Positions 1 to 7,767 of a DNA stretch of 28,087 nucleotides are shown piece by piece. Both the position numbers and the translations under genes were made by a program. The stretch is taken from positions 1 to 28,087 of the forward strand of contig CAYLKN010000026.1 in the NCBI GenBank assembly GCA_964384335.1, written 5' to 3'. The notes under the pieces were generated by a model that made no database searches, was not told where the DNA came from, and saw only the letters and a list, made by a program, of their open reading frames with translations. How positions within the stretch are numbered: the stretch's first letter is position 1; the number at the start of each line of letters is the position of its first letter. Origin of the DNA: JAUICS01 sp964384335 (GTDB lineage: Bacteria > Pseudomonadota > Alphaproteobacteria > Micavibrionales > Micavibrionaceae).

Positions 1-2563
1 CGCCGGGGTTCGCATGATATTCGCTCGCATCAAGCTCAAATACCTTGTAATGATCATCTTTTGCGTCCGGGGGCGCATTCGGTTTTTCAATTTTAACTTT
101 GACGGTTGCCGTATCAACGCCGTTATTAAAGTCTGTGATTGTATAAGTGAAACTGTCTGTTCCAATGAAACCCGGATCCGGCGTATATGTGATCGTGCCA
201 TCACCGTTATTAATCACAGCCCCGTTATTTGGCATGCTTAGTGTCGTTACCGCAATCGGATCTCCGTCAGGATCGGAATCATTCTGAAGAACATCGACAT
301 CAACGGCGGTGTCGGGTGCAGTTGTTTTATGATCGTCAACGGCATCAGGTGCACGGTTTCCGTTATCAAAAACATCGATTTCAATGAAACCCTCAACCGT
401 ATCACCGTCGAAATCGATGACATCAACATAAAAGTCGAGGGAAATAATGTCGCTGACCGGTGGATCATCAAGAGGTTTGTACTGGGTATAGGTGTATTTC
501 CCGGTCGAGGAATCAATGTCCAGGCGAAAAACCGTGTGATGTCCGGCGGTCCCGATATAACTATTGTTTTGCCGTGCAACCTCAACTGTTATACCCATAT
601 ATGTCAGTTCGAATTCCGAGGTATTCTGATCACCCTGTGAGGTGGCAGTGGTAGCCTTAACGGCAAAGCCTTGTGGCATGGCTTCAGCCCCTTCCTCTGC
701 GGGTGCGTTTTGAAGATCCGCGCTATCTCTAACTTCAAAACGACCATTAGGGACAAGAAGGCCGGGACCGTCCTCACCAAAATCAAAATCAAGCTGTCCG
801 GTCTTGGTTATCGGTCCGTGCTGAAGCTGGGCTTCATTAACAAACTGAGCGCTGTTTGTTACTGTGGGGCCATCATCCAGAACCTTAACGGAAATCATAG
901 ACGAGGCAGAGTCGCCATCATTGTCGCTGGCATCGAACCCGAAATCCAGATTGATCGGGTCATTCGGGTCTTTGTCATCGGGATGATCCACGGTATCAAA
1001 AAGGGTAAATACATATTCGCCATCTTCCTCAATCACAAGTGTGAAAACATGGCGCCCGCCTGCCGTTCCGGTGTATGTGTTGCCGTTCTGGATTACGTGG
1101 ACATTCTCACCTTGAGATTGAAGATTTGCGACATCGGATGTGAATGCGCCGTTTGCCTCAATAGTACCCGGTCCATCGGACCCGAAATCAACAACTATCT
1201 TGTCCGTTACAATGTGCGGCCCATGACTAAGGCATGTTTCATCGACCACTTCTTTGAGAGGCTCGCCTTTTATTGATGGATTGTCATCCGATGGCGTATT
1301 ATTCGATGGAGGTAACCTGTCTGGATTATCCCTGTTCAGAAAGTCACGGGCAAGTGCGGTTCCGGCCAGTCCGCCGAGGGGCGCAAGTGCGCTCAGATCG
1401 GCCGGTAAAAACACATCCTGAAATCCGTATCCGCCACGATCGCCCGGGCCGCCGCCCGCGCCGGGTTCGATATTTGCAAGGTCCTGGGGACCGGCCGCAG
1501 GCTCAATATTAAAAAGGGACTTTTCAAGAGCGGCCTGTGCCATGACATCGCCTTCCAAATCCTGACTGTTGTCAGCCGCCATGGGTTTATCCAGTGCAAG
1601 ATCAACGACCTGAAAAGAATTCAGGTCTTCGACCAAAGCCTCATTACCCGCTACAGGTTCGATTTCAGCAAGCTCTTCTGCTGTAACCTCCGATACGGCC
1701 ATTTTCATTTCATGGCGTGCCATAATTTGATCCGTTCCGAGCATGTATCCCTTGTTGGCCAGGGAAAGCAATTGCACCGTATCGATCATGCCGCCATCAT
1801 TTGTAAAAAGTACCGGAGGATTGCCGGTGTTTACTTTTTCCCCGAAGTCCTGGAGCAAAAGAACGGACCCGTCGGGAAAGCGAATGACCAGAGTCCCGAT
1901 TGGCGTAACTTCTGCAAACGCATTTTCAAGGGGCGAATCGAATTCGTATTTCTGGCCAGACTTCATTTTGTAGGATGCGGCTTGTTCTGCATCCGGTTTT
2001 TCAATGACGGTAATATTTGAGTCGTTGGGGTTTTCCGCCTGTGATTGCCCACTTTCAGGGCCGTCCTGCGGAGTTTGAACCTTTGCCTGGTCTGTGTCTT
2101 CCAAAACCGTGTCTGTATTCCTGTTCACTGCCTGCCGTGATATAGCGGCATCAATGGCGGGGTTTTCAGAGGTTTTTTGTATGGGCTGAGAAGCAGGGTC
2201 AGCCATACTGCTTTCTTCCTGTCCGGCATTTTCAGTACTGAGTTCACATTTTTCCTGAATGCTCGCAATTTCAGCCCCTGACAGTGAAGATTGCGACATG
2301 CCATCCGAGCTTATCTTGATTGGACTTCCGTCTTCCAGTCTTGGGGTAAGACCAAGTTCCGTAAGGGTCTTAAAATTTGTAACGGTTAAGGATCCGCCCT
2401 GGTTAAAGAATATAATCAGCTCACCGGCCGGATTTGTCTGGATTGCCGCTATTGCATCATTTGTAAAATCAAACCGGCTGGGCTGGCAGGTTGACAGATT
2501 CAGGTTTACGTCTTTTCCGTTTGACGGGAAAACATTAACTGTTTGTTCATTTTTCTGGACCAT
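1..2563 (-). CDS. Giant type I-secreted repeat adhesin, N-terminal part (partial)
   Basis: The minus-strand frame stays open from an ATG at 2563 through the left edge: 854 codons seen, stop and C-terminus outside. The start is preceded by GAGG about nine bases upstream. Two short N-terminal segments, near residues 31-65 and 205-245, share a pattern of small hydrophobic strands with G-x-L-x-I/V-x-F then D/G-G-S-x-x-x-x-x-F, resembling BapA-prefix-like modules. A glycine-rich linker sits near residues 365-380. Residues about 438-550 and 590-723 are two T1SS-143-like repeats (both with DFGxDGPG, TAGxHxVF, and a closing D-x-DGD). Residues about 737-830 form a cadherin/VCBS-like domain (NRAPDAVDDH, then NDSDPDGD, then TYTPDPGFIGTDSFTYTI), and another starts at the edge. 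Such proteins are exported by TolC-type systems and mediate surface attachment and biofilm. No secretion genes are visible here. The family is secure; ligand and total length are unknown. Confidence 0.88.
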   Translation of the reverse strand, partial: MVQKNEQTVNVFPSNGKDVNLNLSTCQPSRFDFTNDAIAAIQTNPAGELIIFFNQGGSLTVTNFKTLTELGLTPRLEDGSPIKISSDGMSQSSLSGAEIASIQEKCELSTENAGQEESSMADPASQPIQKTSENPAIDAAISRQAVNRNTDTVLEDTDQAKVQTPQDGPESGQSQAENPNDSNITVIEKPDAEQAASYKMKSGQKYEFDSPLENAFAEVTPIGTLVIRFPDGSVLLLQDFGEKVNTGNPPVLFTNDGGMIDTVQLLSLANKGYMLGTDQIMARHEMKMAVSEVTAEELAEIEPVAGNEALVEDLNSFQVVDLALDKPMAADNSQDLEGDVMAQAALEKSLFNIEPAAGPQDLANIEPGAGGGPGDRGGYGFQDVFLPADLSALAPLGGLAGTALARDFLNRDNPDRLPPSNNTPSDDNPSIKGEPLKEVVDETCLSHGPHIVTDKIVVDFGSDGPGTIEANGAFTSDVANLQSQGENVHVIQNGNTYTGTAGGRHVFTLVIEEDGEYVFTLFDTVDHPDDKDPNDPINLDFGFDASDNDGDSASSMISVKVLDDGPTVTNSAQFVNEAQLQHGPITKTGQLDFDFGEDGPGLLVPNGRFEVRDSADLQNAPAEEGAEAMPQGFAVKATTATSQGDQNTSEFELTYMGITVEVARQNNSYIGTAGHHTVFRLDIDSSTGKYTYTQYKPLDDPPVSDIISLDFYVDVIDFDGDTVEGFIEIDVFDNGNRAPDAVDDHKTTAPDTAVDVDVLQNDSDPDGDPIAVTTLSMPNNGAVINNGDGTITYTPDPGFIGTDSFTYTITDFNNGVDTATVKVKIEKPNAPPDAKDDHYKVFELDASEYHANPG

Positions 2564-2648
2564 AATCAATTACCTCAAGCCGCAATATCCGGTAACAAAA
2601 ACCGGAATTCTGGAAATTTTAATTTTCCTTATAATGAAGTGAAGTGAG

Positions 2649-2678
2649 TTTATAACAGCAGAAGAGGGCGTGCGTCAA
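2649..2678 (-). promoter_or_regulatory. Putative sigma70 promoter of the adhesin gene
   Basis: Read on the minus strand, TTGACG (2673-2678) and TATAAA (2649-2654) are separated by 18 bases. This predicts transcription starting near 2642 and a leader of about 80 bases before the adhesin ATG at 2563. The leader contains a small hairpin with CCGGT arms (2589-2605). Prediction rests on consensus match only. Confidence 0.45.
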
Positions 2679-2765
2679 GTTTTTATGTCAAAAAAACAAT
2701 CAGGGGTATTTCAGGGAACACAATGTTTTATGTGTAAATTGTTTTGACAGGAGAAAAGAACAGGC

Positions 2766-2794
2766 TTGACATGTCATAACCGGGTAAATATAAA
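2766..2794 (+). promoter_or_regulatory. Near-consensus sigma70 promoter with no protein gene downstream
   Basis: TTGACA (2766-2771, 6 of 6) is followed after exactly 17 bases by TATAAA (2789-2794, 5 of 6). Transcription would begin near 2801 and run rightwards into a region without a convincing reading frame, ending at the terminator at 3364-3410. A second TTGACA lies at 2744-2749 but has no comparable -10 partner that I can see. This is one of the best promoter matches in the window. Confidence 0.55.
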
Positions 2795-2836
2795 TCCGAT
2801 TTTCAAAATTGCGATTATCAATTTCCAGAACAACCG

Positions 2837-2856
2837 TGTGCATAACCTGTGGATAA
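2837..2856 (-). promoter_or_regulatory. Two tandem DnaA-box matches
   Basis: On the minus strand TTATGCACA (2837-2845) and TTATCCACA (2848-2856) both match the DnaA-box consensus TTATNCACA. They lie in the same orientation with starts 11 bases apart, about one helical turn. An AT-rich stretch follows (2870-2990). This could be part of a replication origin or a DnaA-regulated promoter region. Two boxes alone do not establish either. Confidence 0.4.
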
Positions 2857-3363
2857 CTCATGGAATGAGTTTGATTATTCTGGGGATATTATTCTCTTGC
2901 ATCCGGATGTTGATATCTAAATTTAAGATAAGTGGTTGATTTTTATTGATTTTTTTTAAAAAACATCTCGACATTTATCAGTTTCTGAGTCACTATACAG
3001 ATATCATCAAAACCAAATATTATTTGGCTGGTGACAGAAGCGAGAGCTTCTTCGGGGTTTGAATGTATCTTACAGGCTTAATGCCTTTAACGGTTACAGA
3101 AACCCTTAATTGTCAGGCTGTGGAACGGTTTTTCCGGTTTGGTAATCTCCAGGTTGCTTTCCGGAATCATCTGGCAGCAGTCAGACATATGCAAGTCTTT
3201 AAGGCTTGTTGGCGGTTTAGGCCGCTGCGTCGCAGCGTAAGCTGTGCAAGAGCTGCTTTAAAGTAAGCTCTGAAAGCGATCCGGACTACTATGCAAAGAT
3301 ACATAAGTATCGCCTTATTATCCGCTAAGGTTTGCATATAGTTCAGATTGATCCCAAAATGGT

Positions 3364-3410
3364 CCCGGTGTGAATTTGAAGTTATCTTTAAATCTCACCG
3401 GGGCTTTTAT
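3364..3410 (+). terminator. Rho-independent terminator of the orphan transcript
   Basis: Arms CCCGGTG (3364-3370) and CACCGGG (3396-3402) pair perfectly, and the stem can extend inward through imperfect pairing of TGAATTT with AAATCT. The second arm is followed by GCTTTTAT. The T-run is present only in the plus direction, so it does not serve the convergent gene ending at 3442. Confidence 0.6.
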
Positions 3411-3441
3411 ATTCGATTGCTATGTAAATCGCATAAAGCTG

Positions 3442-4395
3442 TCAAGGGACTATTGAAATATCATCAAGTTCTTTTTTTGCTTTTTCCGGGTAAAGAAATC
3501 CATAAAGTGTCATGGTAATGGAACATATGGTGTCAGGGTCACCGCCGATCTTGAGTCCACCTTCGATAATGCTGCGTGTTCCGTTAGTTTCCGGTCTATC
3601 CGTCTCCAGATTGCTTAAAAGATAAAAAGCCGAGGCAACGACAAAGTGTGTTTCAATCCCGTCTTTTTTAATATCTGAAATTTTGGCATATGGGTCCCCG
3701 GTATCAAGAACGGTTTTAATTGCATCCATGACATCTATGTCACGATAGACAGGCAGGCTGTTTTCATCCAGAAATTGCCATGCCATTTTCCGGGCCTGAA
3801 TTGCTTTTTGTTCAGCAATCTGCATGCACGTCTCGTATGGCATGCCTTTCATCGCTGCTCTTGCAAAGCTTTCTATTATATAAGCACCTTCAACAGCCTG
3901 TATATTGGCATGTGTTATCAGAAAAAAAGGCAGCATTTGCTCATCGGAAAGCTTGTGCGGGGCAAGGGCAGCCGCACGCATGGCCGCACCGCAGGATGAG
4001 TGCCTGGCAATGAGGATGCCGTACCGATCGACTTTTTTTTCCTCAAACAGCGCGGCGGCCCATGGTGAGTATTGTGCCCCGTATGCAAAATAATGCTGGC
4101 GGATCAGATCAAGAAAAACATCCCTGCTTTTAATTAAGGAATTGAGATCAGTGTTCCATTGCCTGTCCGAGAGCTGATGCATGGCAAGGCTTTCAGAAAA
4201 ATCATCACTGTAATGCGGAAGCGCTTTTTGGGCCGCCCTTTCCAGAGAGATTTTCCCGCTTCCTTTTTCATAATGCTCACCCGATGATCCCAGAATATCC
4301 CCGCAAAATGTGAAATACAGATTATCAGGAAGCTCTTCGGCATTTAAGTTCTGTTTTGAAAGGGTATTACGGTAGTGTTCAGGTAAAGAGATCAT
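3442..4395 (-). CDS. ADP-ribosylglycohydrolase (ARH/DraG) family protein
   Basis: 317 residues, near the family's usual size. Family enzymes remove ADP-ribose from proteins, nucleic acids or small metabolites using two metal ions in an all-helical fold. Recognisable landmarks are GDILGSSGE at 32-40 (usual GDALG..E), SDDFSES at 63-69 where the family normally has TDDT, a histidine-rich helical core (RHSSCGAAMR, THANIQAVEGAY), and GGDPDT at 284-289, the C-terminal metal-binding signature. The two acidic motifs are kept, but the threonine of TDDT is replaced by Ser and Phe, so substrate or activity may differ. No signal peptide, so cytoplasmic. The ATG at 4395 has no clear ribosome binding site. 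No DraT-like or toxin partner lies next to it. Confidence 0.75.
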   Translation of the reverse strand: MISLPEHYRNTLSKQNLNAEELPDNLYFTFCGDILGSSGEHYEKGSGKISLERAAQKALPHYSDDFSESLAMHQLSDRQWNTDLNSLIKSRDVFLDLIRQHYFAYGAQYSPWAAALFEEKKVDRYGILIARHSSCGAAMRAAALAPHKLSDEQMLPFFLITHANIQAVEGAYIIESFARAAMKGMPYETCMQIAEQKAIQARKMAWQFLDENSLPVYRDIDVMDAIKTVLDTGDPYAKISDIKKDGIETHFVVASAFYLLSNLETDRPETNGTRSIIEGGLKIGGDPDTICSITMTLYGFLYPEKAKKELDDISIVP

Positions 4396-4591
4396 GAGAA
4401 AGCATTGTGATTAATTCATTACGCACACACAGTTTTTTTTTAAAACTTCTGCATTGCTAATTTTCTTTAACACCGGTTTTTAGAAAACCATAAATCCAAT
4501 ATGTCAAGCAAGCACATAATTTGAATGCCTTTTTGGTTCGCTGCCTGCGATTTGCTCTGGGTATCGGACTCATAAACCGGTGGCCGTAAAC
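4396..4591. other. Intergenic stretch with no gene seen
   Basis: AT-rich sequence between the ADP-ribosylglycohydrolase start and the transposase remnant. With the remnant and 4814-4931 it makes a 535-base gap before the chemoreceptor gene. I see no reading frame, RNA or clear promoter here. Confidence 0.5.
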
Positions 4592-4813
4592 TTAAAGTGG
4601 CGAGTTTTTAAAAGCCGGGAAGTTTGAAAAATGCTTTTCATATCGTGTTGTTATTGAACGGAAAGATTGTTTGATGCGGTCATACGCTTTATCTTTTTTG
4701 CTACCGCTAACGTAACGGCTTAATCTATTCTTTTTTATTAACTTTTCTAAACTGGCAGATATGTATTGCCAGTCTGGAGCCAATAATAAATCCGCAGTCT
4801 TCATCAAAAACAA
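4592..4813 (-). pseudogene. Degenerate C-terminal remnant of an IS5-type transposase
   Basis: A 73-codon frame whose C-terminal half (DRIKQSFRSITTRYEKHFSN) resembles the conserved end of IS5-family DDE transposases, where a catalytic Glu helix is followed by F..LK.FR..ATRY.K...NF. The preceding catalytic core and the expected ...R.IER... Glu are missing, there is no ribosome binding site, and I see no terminal inverted repeats or target duplication. It is best read as a decayed insertion-sequence scar. An alternative is a short unrelated orphan ORF. Confidence 0.45.
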
Positions 4814-4931
4814 TACATAAGTATTGCAATTAATAATTCATTTAGAATTTTTCACTTCATAATGGTATTTATAAATAATACGCGGGTTAAAAAAACGGCT
4901 ATTCCAAAATTCATTAAAACTCAGAGGCAGG

Positions 4932-6956
4932 ATGATGTCAAAGTTGTTTGATGTGTTTAACCAGATAAAATTAACGACTAAAATATATGCATCTTTTGCT
5001 ATAATGCTGGTGCTTTTGGGCAGTATAAGCTTTTTTTCAATTAATGGCACTGGCATCATCAGAGACTTATTCAAGGATTACAGGCAGGTTTCGCGCGCCA
5101 CTCTGGTTGAGAATGCCTTTCTTGAAGACGTTCTTGAGGCGCGTCTCGCGCTCATGAAATACAGATTAGATAACAAGGATGAATATGCGAAAGCAGTCAC
5201 CGAAAATATTCAGGAAATCATTGACGATAAAGCAAAAGCCCTGGAAGTCATCGATGACACTGAAAGTCTGGAGATGCTTGAAGCATTACTGGCCGATGCA
5301 AAGCAGTATCGGGAGACATTCGTGAAAGCAGAAATGCTTGAAAAAACCAGAAACGAAATCCTTCAGAAAATCGATACGCTCGGATTAAGAATGCAGAACA
5401 ATCTCTCCGAACTCAGAAAACAGGCCTATGAAAGCAGAAACATAGGAGGGGCGTATTATGCGGCGTCTGTGCTTGAACCCGTTATGCTTGCCAAGTACCA
5501 CGCGGGCAGGTTTTTTTTTAAAAATGATGATGAAAGTTATAACAGAGCCTTGTCGGAAATAGACAGATCTGCGAAGGAAGCCGATATTTTGTTAAGAAGT
5601 ATTAGCAACCCCGATCAATTCAGGATGGCTCAGCAAATACAGGATGATATTGAGAGCTACAGGAGCCTTTTTGGTGAGGCTGTGGGCGTCGTTCAGTCCC
5701 GCAACGACCTTTTTATAAACGGCCTTGATGTAATAGGCCCGAAAATGAATGCGGAACTTGAGGTAATGGTGGATAATGCCATTGCGACACAGAATGCCCT
5801 CGGTCCCAGGGCAGAAGCGCAGATGCAGGAAACGGTTGGCTCGACACTTTCCATCGCTGTGCTTTGCGGTGTCCTGGGGATTGTGTTCGCGTTTGTAATT
5901 GGCCGCACGCTTTCAGGCTCAATAAGCCGGGTGACAAAAAATATGAGCGAACTTGCAAACGGAAATCTGGACCTTCAAATTGACGGTACAGACCGCAAGG
6001 ACGAAATCGGTGATATGGCGCGTGCTCTTCAGGTTTTTAAAGACAATGCCATTGAACGCAAAAAAATGCAGGAAAAAGAAGAGGAGCGCCAAAAAGAGCA
6101 AATCGAAAGGGCGGAACGGCTCGAAAAGTCGGTTCAGGAATTTGAACATCATGTCGAAAGCATGATCGGCTCTCTAAGTTCAGCAAGTTCGGAAATGCAG
6201 GCGACCGCGTCCCAGATGGCCGCATCGGTGGAAGAAACCGGAAATCAAAGCAATGCCGTTGTACATGCGGCCACACAGGCAAATACAAATGTACAGACTG
6301 TTGCATCTGCGGCAGAAGAGTTGTCCGCAGCAATTCATCAGGTTGCAAGAACGGTAACTGCCTCTGCTGACTTCGCCCGCAACTGTTCACAGAATGCCGA
6401 AAACTCTCAAAAGGAACTCGAAGCTCTGCAAAAAGCAATTTCAGAAATTGATGAAGTCGTAAATGCAATTACGGATGTTGCGGAACAAACCAATCTTCTG
6501 GCATTGAACGCAACGATTGAGGCGGCAAGGGCAGGGGATGCGGGAAAAGGTTTTGCCGTTGTTGCGTCCGAGGTCAAGAGCCTTGCGCTTCAGACGCATA
6601 ACATGACGGAGGAGATTACAAATAAAGTGCGCAGTGTTAAGGAGTCTGCAAGAAACACCGTCCAGTCACTTCTTGTTATTATCGATCAGATACAGCAAAT
6701 TACGCAATCTGCAACCGATATTGCAAGTTCAATTGATGAGCAAAGCAGTTCTACGTCTGAAATAAGCCGTAACGCGCAACAGGCAGCCACAGGAACCGAT
6801 GAGGTAACCGACAACGTCAAGAATATTCAACAGGCCGCCAATGAAAGCAGTCAGGCGGCAAGCTATGTCAAGCAGGCGGCTGACGATCTCGCCTCACAGG
6901 CATCAGATCTAAAGAAGAATGTTGACAGTTTCCTGGCTGAGGTTAAGGCCGCTTAG
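4932..6956 (+). CDS. Methyl-accepting chemotaxis protein (transmembrane chemoreceptor)
   Basis: 674 residues. A first membrane helix spans about 18-37, a long helical periplasmic sensor about 38-303, a second membrane helix about 305-327, a HAMP domain about 328-380 (ending in the KDEIGDMARALQVFKDNA pattern) and a cytoplasmic signalling coiled coil about 390-674. The signalling tip DVAEQTNLLALNATIEAARA starts near residue 515 and is the family hallmark that contacts CheW and CheA. The large all-helical sensor suggests a helical-bimodular-type ligand domain, inferred from helix pattern only. There is no C-terminal NWETF-like CheR/CheB tether. Start codons at 4932 and 4935 are both possible, with AGAGG just upstream. 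It is a solitary receptor without che genes nearby. Confidence 0.95.
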   Translation: MMSKLFDVFNQIKLTTKIYASFAIMLVLLGSISFFSINGTGIIRDLFKDYRQVSRATLVENAFLEDVLEARLALMKYRLDNKDEYAKAVTENIQEIIDDKAKALEVIDDTESLEMLEALLADAKQYRETFVKAEMLEKTRNEILQKIDTLGLRMQNNLSELRKQAYESRNIGGAYYAASVLEPVMLAKYHAGRFFFKNDDESYNRALSEIDRSAKEADILLRSISNPDQFRMAQQIQDDIESYRSLFGEAVGVVQSRNDLFINGLDVIGPKMNAELEVMVDNAIATQNALGPRAEAQMQETVGSTLSIAVLCGVLGIVFAFVIGRTLSGSISRVTKNMSELANGNLDLQIDGTDRKDEIGDMARALQVFKDNAIERKKMQEKEEERQKEQIERAERLEKSVQEFEHHVESMIGSLSSASSEMQATASQMAASVEETGNQSNAVVHAATQANTNVQTVASAAEELSAAIHQVARTVTASADFARNCSQNAENSQKELEALQKAISEIDEVVNAITDVAEQTNLLALNATIEAARAGDAGKGFAVVASEVKSLALQTHNMTEEITNKVRSVKESARNTVQSLLVIIDQIQQITQSATDIASSIDEQSSSTSEISRNAQQAATGTDEVTDNVKNIQQAANESSQAASYVKQAADDLASQASDLKKNVDSFLAEVKAA

Positions 6957-6981
6957 AAAACAAGCTTGATGTTCATTGACT

Positions 6982-7020
6982 GGAAAAAGTATCTACTGTG
7001 ATACCTTTTCCTTGTTTTTA
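6982..7020 (+). terminator. Terminator of the chemoreceptor gene, overlapping the msrA 3' end
   Basis: Arms 6982-6993 and 7000-7011 pair over 12 positions with one mismatch around the loop TACTGT, followed by TTGTTTTTA. The T-run favours the plus direction, so it ends the chemoreceptor transcript. The right half lies inside the last codons of the convergent msrA gene (stop at 6993-6995). Confidence 0.65.
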
Positions 7021-7649
7021 TGTTTCATAAGATACCGAATATGAGTTTTTCCGGTTTCTTCCTCGTATTTCTCGTAATATTGCTGATGATAATTTTCAGC
7101 CGGCCAGAATTTTTCGGCATTGTTTACTTTTGTTACAACAGGTTTGCCGAATGTTTTTTCCGCATTAAAATCTGCGATCATATTTTGCGCGATTGTCCGC
7201 TGTTCATCATTATCCACAAAAATGGCGCTGCGATATTGCGGGCCAACGTCAACACCCTGACGGTTAAGCTGGGTCGGGTCGTGCGCCTGTCTGAAGAAAA
7301 TTTCCAGAAGGCCTTTATAATCAAGCTTTTCAGGATCATAAGTGATCTCAACCGCTTCCGCATGTCCAGTTTGTCCGGTTGTAATCTGGCGGTAGGATGG
7401 ATTTTGTAGATCCCCGCCCGTATATCCGACACGCGTATGTAAAATTCCGTCAATTCCCCGGAATACGCTTTCAACACACCAGAAACATCCACCCGCCAGT
7501 GTTGCCACGGGATAGCCTTGCGGTCTGTCATTCATAAGGGTTTCAGTCCTGTTCTTAATCGCTGACACTTCATTATTCCCTGCAAATACATTCCATTGAA
7601 ACATAGCTAATAAAATAAATGCTGTTCCTGTAAAAACCAGTTTTTTCAT
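6993..7649 (-). CDS. msrA: Peptide methionine sulfoxide reductase MsrA, exported
   Basis: Reduces the S-form of methionine sulfoxide in oxidised proteins. I chose the ATG at 7649 (218 residues): it has GGAAG seven bases upstream and gives a classic signal peptide (MKKLVFTGTAFILLAM...), and a promoter places transcription near 7682. An in-frame ATG at 7682 would add 11 residues but lacks a ribosome binding site. The catalytic motif GCFWCVE carries Cys55 and Cys58. Family blocks RVGYTGG, GHAEAVEI(T)YDP, FF..HDPTQ..RQG.D.G.QYRS and AE.YHQQYY follow in order. There is no C-terminal cysteine, so recycling must use the GCFWC pair. The signal peptide implies repair of envelope proteins; no MsrB partner is adjacent. 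Confidence 0.93.
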   Translation of the reverse strand: MKKLVFTGTAFILLAMFQWNVFAGNNEVSAIKNRTETLMNDRPQGYPVATLAGGCFWCVESVFRGIDGILHTRVGYTGGDLQNPSYRQITTGQTGHAEAVEITYDPEKLDYKGLLEIFFRQAHDPTQLNRQGVDVGPQYRSAIFVDNDEQRTIAQNMIADFNAEKTFGKPVVTKVNNAEKFWPAENYHQQYYEKYEEETGKTHIRYLMKHKNKEKVSQ

Positions 7650-7688
7650 TTTTTTCTTCCCTGCACTATGCGTTTGCCCCATTAATTT

Positions 7689-7717
7689 ATTATAATTTAT
7701 ATTGTCTATTCGTACAA
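7689..7717 (-). promoter_or_regulatory. Putative msrA promoter
   Basis: Minus-strand TATAAT (7689-7694, exact -10) lies 17 bases from TTGTAC (7712-7717, 3 of 6 at -35). The predicted transcription start, near 7682, argues that the msrA start at 7649 is the real one. Confidence 0.4.
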
Positions 7718-7767
7718 AAAGCCATGAAAGTTACCGCATCCTGCATTCTTTACAATAAGAGGCGCTC

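Larger units (their letters stand above)
2801..3410 (+). ncRNA. Candidate noncoding RNA of about 600 nt, family not recognised
   Basis: The interval lies between a near-consensus promoter and a rho-independent terminator on the same strand and has no credible coding sequence: the only ATG frame of any size (3063-3266) has no ribosome binding site and an uninformative composition. It holds several compact hairpins: CCAAAT/ATTTGG around ATT (3013-3027), AGAAGC/GCTTCT closed by a GAGA tetraloop (3036-3051), AGGC/GCCT (3074-3086), GCTGC/GCAGC around GTC, and GATAC/GTATC around ATAA near 3298-3311. I looked for landmarks of RNase P RNA, tmRNA (including permuted), SRP RNA and 6S RNA and found none. 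The 5' end is inferred from the promoter; a shorter RNA starting near 3010 is also possible. Confidence 0.4.

Noticed and set aside
671..1276. 201-codon plus-strand frame opposite the adhesin
   Set aside because: It is the antisense of a continuous, clearly domain-bearing minus-strand reading frame.
3063..3266. 67-codon frame in the gap right of the adhesin
   Set aside because: No ribosome binding site, no recognisable sequence, and it lies in a hairpin-rich interval with signs of a noncoding transcript.
2801..3410. Identification of the orphan RNA as tmRNA, RNase P RNA, SRP RNA or 6S RNA
   Set aside because: No T-arm TTCRA loop with CCA end, no RNase P core motifs, no SRP tetraloop region and no 6S-like long bubble could be found.
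3299..4824. 12-base ATACATAAGTAT repeated at 3299 and 4813
   Set aside because: Many 12-base coincidences are expected in 28 kb, and no wider similarity surrounds the two copies.
7210..7218. Perfect DnaA box TTATCCACA
   Set aside because: Single match inside msrA coding sequence; about one such match is expected by chance in a window of this size.
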